Source: Monosporascus cannonballus (lineage: Eukaryota; Ascomycota; Sordariomycetes; Xylariales). From it: a DNA stretch of 64,000 nt. The notes under the pieces are model-generated. The model made no database searches, was not told the origin of the DNA, and saw only the letters and a program-made list of their open reading frames with translations. The translations under genes were made by a program, and so were the position numbers. The stretch is taken from assembly GCA_004154925.1 (NCBI GenBank), contig QJNS01000195.1:62001-126000 (forward strand), in the 5' to 3' direction. Positions 1-9,145 of this stretch are shown here, piece after piece (within the stretch, counting starts at the first letter, position 1; every line of letters starts with the position of its first letter).

Positions 1-144
1 CGGGCTGGGAAGGGTGGACTCTACGCCAAGGACGCCCCCTACGCCGTCGTCGAGGAGACGCCGGAGGGAGGCCGCGTCATCACCGAATTCCGCGAGGCCT
101 CCAACATGATAAATACCGCCCCCGTCCCCGAGTCCCACAACTAG
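1..144 (+). CDS. 3' end of an unidentified protein gene
   Basis: An open frame runs from the first base of the window to a TAG at 142-144, giving the last 47 residues of a protein whose start lies outside. The residues include GKGGLYAKDAPYAVVEE and end in PVPESHN. Codon third positions are strongly C/G, as in the other good genes of this window, which supports genuine coding. I do not recognise the family from this tail. The rest of the gene is needed to name it. Confidence 0.6.
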   Translation, partial: RAGKGGLYAKDAPYAVVEETPEGGRVITEFREASNMINTAPVPESHN

Positions 145-1262
145 ACTTGTCTCCTGCCGTAGGTGATTGGTGTGCCACGTGTTAAGAGGGAGTTGGTGAC
201 ATTGCTCGTTGACGGGAAACCGGTGCATAACATTAATTGAGGTCCCTGTATAGGAACGAGATCAAAACCCACCGTAAAATATTAAGTGATCGATCGAATA
301 GAGAGCCGTTCAAGTTATCCTCCACTCAGAAGACGAATGCCTTAGGCCGCCTCGGTTACATATTAGTCGGCCCAGAAATCTGTAGTACGTAACAAGTTAG
401 TCAACCATCGACGATGCAATGGAGGCTCTCGATCAACTCTAACGACTGCGCGCAGATATATACGCTTTTACGCCACGAAACGATAACTTCCTTCGCTGGG
501 TCTTATCACCGGGGCAGGCTTGGGGGCTAGGGTATGAGCCAATTGCAGCGCCTGCCTACCCGTTCACCAGCTGCTGCTGGACACGAGGTATCAGATTTGA
601 TTACTGAATCGAGGTCTGGATGGACACCGGTGTGACGAACCCTCCCTCACGAACGGCGACAGAACACCGGGGGCGATAACCGCTCTGATAGCTCCTATAT
701 TGGTGGCGTCAGAAATGTGGGTTTTATTGTGGTCAGACCGAGCGTAGTTGAGGAATATGTTGCCTTGTCATCGGGACACCAGCCACAAACCCCCCCTTTT
801 GAGTGTGGCTAACGAAGTCCTACCTTGCGACTTTCCGAGGAAGTCACTAACGTGGAGGTACTTCGCACCCAGGCTGCAAGTTAACCTCACCTCTAGATAC
901 CATTTTATCCCACAACAACAGCCTCAGAACCGAAGCGCTACCCTGACGAGGTGCGCCTGGACGATCGCTTTTAGTTTCTGCCTATATGTGTACTTAGTGT
1001 TCGCTGAGATTCCCCGCATCGATTGACCAACTGTAATGACACTTTAACGCCATAATACTCCGCAAGGGCTAAGCATCTCTACATGGCGCTTATTACTATA
1101 TTGCCGCTTTGGAATCCAGCCAACGCCCCAGACCTTACCAATGTCAAGTACCACTACGCCTTGCCTCAATTATCTCTTCTTGAGTCTTTGGCTCGGCTAT
1201 CAAAACGCTTGTCCCTTGAGGTCCCCGCAATGTAAGCTCTCGCATCGCTTACTGAAAATCTG
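145..1262. other. Intergenic stretch without a supported gene
   Basis: Only short open frames with no recognisable motif and no good splice structure are present. Base composition is balanced. I see no repeat or RNA gene here. Confidence 0.5.
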
Positions 1263-1943
1263 TCAGCAACCGGAAGGACATTCGATTGAGATCAAAGGGA
1301 AAGAGTCCCATGAAGAATTGGACATACTTTGTTTGTCCATTTTGGCTCTGCCTTGCCTCCAATGAGACAAGGCGGCATCTCCACCCTCGGACGGGCAGCA
1401 TGCGCAGAAGCGATGATTGATTACGCTCCCATTGCTCGGAACCGCGTCATCAAATTCGGGGGTTGGTAGCCTTGGAATCCGCGATGTACTCGGCTGAGGG
1501 GGCAGGTGAGGATTTCTTTTGATAGAATACCTACTGTTCCACTGCCCTCGCGCTTCGAGCTCGTCTACCGCGGCAGGCGCTAGCGCCATGATATCTTGAT
1601 TGGAGCGTCTCAACGAGTTATGTTGGGTGCCTGGAGTCCTAGGTTGATACCTCCGAATTGGATTGGTAGGAGGTCTGGTGGGGGTCTTGTTGCTCCAGGA
1701 CTCATCTGGGACATCATCACTTCCGGTGCCGCGCCCTTTGTCGGGGAACAGAATAAGATCCGACGAGCGCTGAGTAGCATACCTAGTAGGAGAATCGCGG
1801 CCAAGCGCACGGCGGTCAACCTTTCTCCTAGAACTACTAGTCTGGGCTGGCATAAGTGTGTATGCACCGGCTTGCTCATAAGCGTGCCTTCTGTCAGTAG
1901 ACGGATCACGGCGTGTCCGTGTATATGGATCCAAGCGGTCCAT
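1263..1943 (-). CDS. Hypothetical protein with a C-terminal Cys motif
   Basis: This minus-strand frame of about 226 codons starts at an ATG at 1943 and stops at 1263. The frame stays open upstream to about 2030, so an upstream exon or a longer N-terminus is possible. The protein is rich in Arg, Pro and Ser and looks disordered for most of its length. Near the C-terminus there is a compact segment, RFCACCPSEGG followed by WRQGRAKMDKQ, that has the look of a conserved element. I do not recognise a named family and no membrane segment or signal peptide is visible. Codon use is less biased than in the chitin synthase or GH115 genes. It could be a young, decaying or chance open frame. Confidence 0.4.
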   Translation of the reverse strand: MDRLDPYTRTRRDPSTDRRHAYEQAGAYTLMPAQTSSSRRKVDRRALGRDSPTRYATQRSSDLILFPDKGRGTGSDDVPDESWSNKTPTRPPTNPIRRYQPRTPGTQHNSLRRSNQDIMALAPAAVDELEARGQWNSRYSIKRNPHLPPQPSTSRIPRLPTPEFDDAVPSNGSVINHRFCACCPSEGGDAALSHWRQGRAKMDKQSMSNSSWDSFPLISIECPSGC

Positions 1944-1961
1944 ATCTGGTAAATTGATCAC

Positions 1962-4900
1962 CGGTTGGTATACGTATGCGGGTACGCCGGGCGCAAAGTA
2001 AGTCCCTTCAAGAGAACAATCATCTGCTCTCTGTTAGGCTTAAAGGACTTACGTATCACTGTGATGATATTGTGAAGTCCTACAGGAAATCCTGGCCATA
2101 CAGGGGTGATATGGACCAGAGGCAGTATGACCTATGAAGCAGCAGTCTTCACTATGTGTCCCGGACGACGCCCTTGGGGCCCTAGGATCTTCTGTAGAGT
2201 TGGTCAGACGTAAGGTATGCCAAGGTTGTTGGAGGGTCCGAGTTACCACGATCCCGAGCCATAATGGTCTCAAAGAGGCTTTAAGACGTCTCGAGTGATG
2301 TAAGGTGACGGAATTTGATGGATCTGAGGAGTCTTGAGACTTATTTTTGATGGCTTTTCTGGTATAAGAGATTGTGAATATGAAGGAGGGGAGAAACTGA
2401 AAAGGATGGGTGAAGAGGGAAGCGTGCTCTTATTGTATGGATGTTGCAGGACATACTTGCTCCAGGCAGCCAATCAGAAGCCCTGATTTACCTACACGCC
2501 TTGGGGTTGAGATATGCGGCACACGACTTAGACTCCTACCTAGTCCTAGGATGAAACCCATAGTCTCCCGGACATTGATTCTCTACCTATCTTTGTCAGA
2601 GCACGACTGTCAATTCCAAATCAGTCACGCCGATGCACTGATATCAGGACCTTTACAGTCTTTTCGAGTCACTTGGTACATATTCAAGCAAACCACACCC
2701 CTCACCAGTCACCCAGGTAGTCCGAGATACCACGCTACGAGGAGGATGTTCTCGATTATTATCACTCGCCTCTAATGTGTAGGTGAATATGTGATCCATA
2801 ACATCGTATCATACTCTGACAGTCGGCTTGACCCGATGCCCTCTGACGAGTCTAGTCATTGACTACAGCGAAACGCCTCAAGTCCTCCCACCCCAAACCC
2901 AACCCAGCGAAATGTATGGATATTGGCGAGCACGATCTCATGTCGAGCGACAGCATGAAGTTCCGAAGAGATGTTCATTCCCCAAACCCTTCGAATTACA
3001 TTATTGTTGTTGTCGAAACACACAACTTCCCTCCGATGGATCATACATATTACCCGCGGCCAGACCTCTCATACGGTGAGTTGGCTGTTATAAAGTCTTT
3101 AACAGTCATGTCTCTGCCAAAAGGCTAACTCATGGCCTGTCCTCTTATTCAAACCATACTGTAGTTCCAAATTTTGAGACACAGCAGCTCACGGGATTGC
3201 TATCCGTATATTTCTGAAGATGCAACTAAGCTACACGGTGCACTCACTACTAGCAGCCAGGAGGGGAAGGGTCAAGATAACAGGTTAGCGTTGGACTCTC
3301 ATTAGACATTTAGACGTCGCCTCTCCTTGTATACCTCGAACGCATCCAGTTATCTACGCTGAGGAAGCTTCCGCCGCGCGATATGAGATACCTGCGCGGT
3401 GGTTGCGTTGAAGTTCCCAGGCGTTCAACCCATGCAAGTGGCCATAATAGTGCGCTAGCGGTGTGTTGAAGTCCTTGGTTGGTTGAAGTGCACCTTCCCT
3501 GAATTTTATTGGCCGGCCACTTTTTAACTAGCTCGGGCTCAATTGACTGCCCTACGACCAGAGCCGGAATAGGACGATGACACCGGAGCCCCCCTCCCCC
3601 CCCCCCCCCGGTGGTAACCGGGCGGGTGGCCCCGGTGAGCTCAGCTTCCGTATCATCTCATGAAATTGATTCAATGTTAACGCAGGCTAATGCACCCACT
3701 ATCCGGCTTCACCAAACGGAAGAAGTTTTCCGTCTTTTTTCATTCGTCGCGTTATTTATGTTCTATGGTTCTACTTTACCACAATCTGGGAGAGCTTTTG
3801 GTAAAAACACATAATCTGTTGCATTAGCCAGCGTTAGCTTTGAATGAATTTCGCGAGAAACACAGTACTCCCGTGGCATTTATTTGCAATAGCATATTTG
3901 TGTATGCCAGCCATAGCCACGTTATAAAATTGCGGTCGTGGTATTAAGCGAACGTACTCACCCATCGAAGATGATATGGATGCGTGCACTACGATCAGCG
4001 ATTGATTTGCTGGCGGCCAGTGTCCAGACCCGCCCTGGGCATCGCTCCTCTTCCAATTTTCAGGGAACATGTCGTTCAGCTCAGTCATTCCACCTACCTG
4101 ACAGCGCTTTAATGGGTTTTCTGTCTTGCAAACCGCTTCCTAATTGGGATTGAGATCCGGGATGCCAGAGTAGTCAGGTGATACCATTTGTAAGGTTAGA
4201 CCTGGCCAGCGGTGCTGGAGGTCTCTCGATCGGCCAGGCTTTCCTTTAGCTAGTTAGCTTTCGGCAATTCTACAGTCGCACCGCCTGCAAGGTATCTGGG
4301 TTCTCTATCGCGGCTACAGGTAGAAACCTGCCATTGCAGCACCAGTTATGTCAAGTAGTAACCGCAGCTCGGTTCCTACTCCGAAGTGCCCTCAACACAC
4401 GTCTTTGTCTGCGAGGGCACTATAGGAGAACGTGCATTCCGGCCCTGCTGCTGGGCGCTCTCAATACCCCTTTGCCATGACACTATGCAGTGCATAAACC
4501 TTCTACTTCAGCCTCATTGGAATGGTCCGGCACCCCGTTACGCACCCGAGGGATCTCGATGATGATGCTCTCCGCGGAAAGGGTGTCAGACAACTGAGTC
4601 GGCCCGGCAGGTTGCTTATCACCTGGCTGTTAAGGTGCCGCACAAACCACACACCCCAGATCCATCGTGACCGGGCACTTATCAGCTGATTGAGACGGTT
4701 CAGGGAGAATGAAAATCCCTAAAAGGTTTGAAGAACTTTTCGGGCTCACGAAAGACGTGGTCGCGGTTGTCATATGAAGAAAGAGTTTGTCATATAGAGA
4801 GAGGCCAGAGCTTCTGTCTAGGACTCAAGTCGTCGGGGACGTCCCAATTATGGGCGGCATGGGACTGCAAGCCCCAGATTCGATATCTCCTGTAGTGACT

Positions 4901-5600
4901 CTGAATTGCAATTCATCCATATGCGGCCGATGGCAGGCGACCTTGAAAGGGGATAAAGAACGATGTTTTGAACCAATATGGCATCTATTTGGGCCATCAA
5001 AAACGATTTTCGTGTTGAGAATGCATCCTGAGCAGAACTTGAGAGAATGGCCATTGTAGGAGATTTTATTGGCATCGCGCGATATATCTGGACATGTTAG
5101 CGGAAACACTGTTTGGACGGGAGGATGCGAGCTTCGGACTCGCTTATTCCAAGCGGCATACGTATTCATGTGGCTGTGGATTGGTTACCTAGATCGGTTC
5201 GCACTCGTTAAAGGATTTCGGACCAACTAGTCTAATGGGCCCGTCCCACTTACCTGGGTAGGTCAGCAGCCACGCTCGCATTCGCAGAGCCGGGGCAGCC
5301 CATCTCCAAGACTCAACATCGGATCGCTGGATATTTACCCGACCAGGCCAACACACAGATCCAAGCGACCTCGTTCCGAGTCCGAGGCTATTTCAAGTAG
5401 CCGCCTAGGCTATATTGATGCGTTCAACGCGTAAACATCCAATCTTGTGTTGAGTAGATACGGGATGGGCTTACTCTCAACCTACTTTCAAGCCATAGCT
5501 AGCGATTCATCTCAAGCGAGACAATGGCAGTGGTGTTGACCACGACACATGATGTGAGAATCTGCGCCTAAGCCCTCCATAACTACCTAGGCTCAGTTTA
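1962..5600. other. Long intergenic stretch without a supported gene
   Basis: The longest open frames are 60-120 codons, overlap each other on both strands and show no family motif. The only structural oddity is a C-rich homopolymer at 3589-3609, listed separately. I find nothing else supportable. Confidence 0.5.
3589..3609. repeat. Poly-C tract (C6 T C14)
   Basis: Six C, one T and fourteen C stand in a row. Tracts like this can form i-motif or G-quadruplex structures, and they are also frequent points of sequencing length error. Confidence 0.9.
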
Positions 5601-5605
5601 ACATG

Positions 5606-5612
5606 TATATAA
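5606..5612 (+). promoter_or_regulatory. TATA box of the DUF4188 gene
   Basis: TATATAA lies 181 bp upstream of the proposed ATG at 5787. It is followed by a long pyrimidine-rich leader (about 5640-5780), a common layout for fungal promoters. The assignment rests on motif and position only. Confidence 0.45.
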
Positions 5613-5786
5613 TGGAAGGCAGTAGCACGATGGATCACGAATTCCCCGTCCATCACTACCACTCACCCCTCATTGTTTGACTATCAACGGTTCTTCCTTC
5701 ACCTTGTCTACCTCTAGTTACACTACCTAGTTTCCAATCATCTCTACGACCCAACTCCTGACCTAACACTTCGCGAACTATCCATC

Positions 5787-6699
5787 ATGGCCAGTCGGGA
5801 ATTTCGCCCGCTCCTGGAGCCAAAGGAAGGCCAAACCCAGGCGTTCGAGGCTGTCAACGTCATGGTACGTAATATCTGCCCTGTGTATGGACACCAACGC
5901 TGAAAAGCAGAAGGGATCGGTGAAGGACGGGTTCAGACTTCGCACGCTTTTCGTCATCGGAGCCCTGAGCCAGATTATCCTCCTAAAGCTGCTGCCGGCC
6001 CGCGTAGCTATCCTGCCTGCCACGTTGCTCGCCCTACACTCCTTTTTAACCACGGTAGCCCAAACCGTGAGGACGCGGCACGGCAAATACCCCAAAGACG
6101 TGGTCCGCGGACGAAGCAGCGCGCAGCTTCCCGACCGCGAGAAGGGCGCGCACGGCTCCGACCCGGCGGCTGACTCCATCGTCGTGTTCCACGTGGGCGT
6201 CAGCTTCAACCACCCGCTGGGGCCGCTGGGGCCGGGCGGCAAGGGGCTGGGGGAGAAGTTCAAAGGAGTGCTCGAGGCGCTGGAGCGCGATCCGGAGCGC
6301 TACGGCGTGCTCGGCGTGACGCAGTGGCGCGGCGCCGCCGGGGATGCTAATAACACCCTGATGCAGGTCGCGTACTTCCGCAACATCGAGGGCTTGCACC
6401 GCTTCGCGCATGACACCGCCCACCGCGCCGCCTGGGACTTCGTCACCGGCACCGGCCGCACACACGGCCGTTTCGGCTTCTTCCACGAAACCTTCCGTGT
6501 CCCCCGCGGCGACTACGAGACTGTCTACCTCGACATGCCGCCCACCCTGCTCGGGAACGTCAGGGTCCCGTGCCCGGATATTACCGGGAGCGGCCCGCCT
6601 CGGTTGGTCAGTACCCTCGTTAGCGCTGACCACCCGAACCTGAAGACCATGGTCAATAGGATGGGGCGAAAGTCGAAGAACGAGCTAGCCCATATCTGA
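5787..6699 (+). CDS. DUF4188 / af470 (Fma-ABM)-like monooxygenase
   Basis: There are two exons, 5787-5864 and 5911-6699, giving 288 residues. The 46-nt intron has a GTACGT donor and CAG acceptor and joins the frames exactly. The ATG at 5787 was chosen because the exon it opens reads MASREFRPLLEPKEG and splices in frame. Residues about 38-70 are hydrophobic and probably form one or two membrane helices. They are followed by a soluble domain with VFHVGVSFNHPLGPLG, YGVLGVTQWRG, MQVAYFRNIEGLHRFAHD and HETFRVPRGDYETVYLDMPP. This is the pattern of the DUF4188 (monooxygenase af470-like) family, which includes a monooxygenase of the fumagillin cluster. Length and architecture fit the family. The natural substrate here is unknown. 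No synthase or tailoring gene lies next to it, so a cluster role is not supported by context. Confidence 0.85.
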
Positions 6700-6702
6700 T
6701 GT

Positions 6703-7255
6703 TGCACGACCACCGATCATGTGGGAAATTAATCAGAGGCGGATAGGGGCTCAATTATCTACGGTCTCCGCAAGTATGTTTACTTTTACTTTTAGAGTAC
6801 TTGACTGCGTTGTTTTTCCGACAGCGGACTACTAGATTATGAAGCATGGGGGCGTTGGTCTGGCACATAGCAACAAGCATAGTCCAATTTCTGACACTGG
6901 CTGGAGAATATCCGATATGCAATTCATAGATGTTGTTACGTGATCCTCCTTCTTGAGTCTTGTTGACACTGCAAGATTACCGAATCAAAGGAATACCCAA
7001 ACCCGTGGTAGAGATGCTCCGTCGAGGCGAGAGAATGTTGTTCCGATACGCCGAACGGCTCTGGAATAAGCCGCGATACTCCATGTGATCAACGGGAAAC
7101 ATAGGAGAGCAAGGCCTAAGCCCAATACAGGCCGGCTTCAAGGTATGTACGCCTGCTCGCCAGGCTCCTATGCGCGCCTTAAACTTCTCAAATAGTCGGC
7201 GGAGCCCATCCTTCGACTTCGCGAACCTCAGTCGCCTTATATAGCTTGGGGTGAA
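6703..7255. other. Intergenic stretch without a supported gene
   Basis: This lies between the DUF4188 gene and the kinase relic. The part next to 7255 still reads in frame with the kinase C-terminus past its premature stop (see the relic). I see nothing else. Confidence 0.5.
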
Positions 7256-8250
7256 TCATGGATATTGCAGAACAGCGTCAATGTTGAGTCGGTCGGTGGG
7301 GTCATACCTCAGCTTCTTCCGAAGTAGATACACGCACAGGAGGACTTCTTGTCGAGGGTTGGTGTAGTAAACCCAGTCGATGCACGACTTGTCGAAAGGA
7401 AGGTCCCTCCAGTTCGGAAGCCTGTATCTAACGTGTCTCTCATACCCCAGACTAGCTTCAAGAATCTCAGTATATTTAGTTGAGCCTAAGCATGATGGCA
7501 CCGATTCTTTAATACTTGTGACTTCTGACGGGCTCCAGGAAGCTGGTAATATTTGGTGAGAGATTCTCCGCGCCTCGTCTCCCTGACGCTTAAACTTCGC
7601 TGCCCTGTCTGGACTATTTTCCCATGCCGTTCGGTACGGTGCTGGAAATGGCCCCAAGTACATCTCGAAATCCCGAACCATCTGGCTGATCTCACCAGAA
7701 CCCTAAAATATCAGGTTCCCGGCTCAGATCTGGGTTATGGTGTGTGTTAAGGACCATATATCGCTGCCGAACCCTAAGTCTTCGATAGATAGTAAAATTT
7801 CCGGTGCCGTGTATACCGTTTGGATGCAGGTCATTTGGCAGGGCTCTTGGCGAAGAACGACTCGCCGAAATCTACGATTGACGGTTCATCAACCAGTAGA
7901 CTCCATAATACCGGCCGCTCGGTCCATCTATCTGGGACCTCTCGATGGGAACAACGATACGATACTTCGCAAGTTCCTCAGCGGAGGATCGGGAAGTCAG
8001 GGTGCTCGAGTACGCGTAGCTCTTTGTCCTTTTCCGAGTGGCCGGCACTGAAGATTTTGACTGCTCCCCGTCTTTTACGCTGTGTCTCGTGACAGAGCCA
8101 TACGATTCCGAAGCTACTACTGCCAAGCTTATAGATGGCTTCGAACCCGGCATCGGGAACATTACCAAGGTGTACTGGATGAAACCCTCCTTTCCGATGC
8201 CCTCTTATACTTTCAAGCCCATCATCCGAGGCACTTGAGGAATACGCCAT
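7256..8250 (-). pseudogene. SRPK-type protein kinase relic lacking the catalytic loop
   Basis: The pieces of an SR-protein-kinase-like gene lie in order on the minus strand but in three frames. The N-lobe piece (8250 down to 7978) carries GGFHPVHLGNV, a degraded glycine loop (KLGSSSFGIVWLC) and the AVK lysine. A second frame continues with IVVPIERSQIDGPSGRYY. A third gives EPSIVDFGESF (DFG motif). After further frame changes come YTAPEIL, GSDIWSL, DFEMYLGPFPAPYR and LRYDPTDRLNIDAVLQYP. The catalytic loop (H-G/R-D-x-x-x-x-N) and the helices around it are absent, because the sequence jumps directly from the hinge region to the DFG segment. The terminal stop is a TGA where the family normally has Trp of HPWF, and the frame stays open beyond it. 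It cannot encode an active kinase. Confidence 0.85.
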
Positions 8251-9145
8251 CCTTGGTCTTGATGTTGTGCTACGTGATGCGGGAAATCTAGATAAAGGAT
8301 ATTGCTCTAGGGTCGGGCGGAGTTGACAACGACGTCTTGTTGAGGTTTTGCGTGAAGTGGCAAGTAAGAAATGACTGCCACCGTAGGAAATAAATAATAT
8401 TCAATGCTAGTTCTAAATGGAAGGGAGCCTAGGGGAGGCGCGGTCATTCTGGTTGGCCTGACTCACGGAGGCTGGTAGGTAGTTACTCGTGAATAATGGG
8501 TGTTTGTGTTCGATGGACACCAGTGCCACCACACACTTTGGTAGGCTAGGCAGTCTCCCGGACACCTTCTTGGGACCTTCCCCTGCCTTGGATATCGGTG
8601 CACTGCTAGAGATTTGGCTGCAGCCCGCCCCGGATTTTGGTATACTCTGCTAGGGAGGATGTAACCAGCCAGTGCTCCCGCACAAACGATACCCGTTTTT
8701 TAGCGTCCTCTCTGGACAGAACTCGAGATCTGGAACGAATGCACTCTTCGTCCTTTTCGTTCTTCCCTTTGTGCCTGATAGCCGACAGGAGAAGTAGTTG
8801 AGATTGATGTGCCACAGGAAGCCAACTACTCGACGACGCCGCAAATGGAACAGCCGGCCAAAAAGCAACGAAAAGCATGGGAAATCGGGTACTTAAAGGG
8901 CGGAATCAACTTACCAAGAGAGCTGACGAATTCTATCTGGATTTCGACTTGGATGTTTGCCTCCCTCTGCGAAGACGAGGAGGTAGCCATACCTATATAT
9001 ACGCAGATGAGAGGCCGTCTTGGCCGCCAATTCACCCCAAATTTGTAAGCAATATCGCCGGCATCGCACTGAAATATTTTATCTCTTACAAACCTATTAG
9101 ATGAGAAGCTACGCAAAAGTTTAAAGAGACCAGACTCTACGGACC
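8251..9145. other. Intergenic stretch, short open frames only
   Basis: Several 60-90 codon frames overlap on both strands between 8606 and 9100, none with a recognisable motif. The 3' untranslated region of the chitin synthase gene must lie at the right-hand end. Confidence 0.45.

Noticed and set aside
748..1026. 92-codon open frame on the plus strand
   Set aside because: No motif, no biased codon use and no promoter or splice signals; length is within chance.
2410..2775. 121-codon plus-strand open frame
   Set aside because: Composition is random and no domain, signal or homologous pattern is visible.
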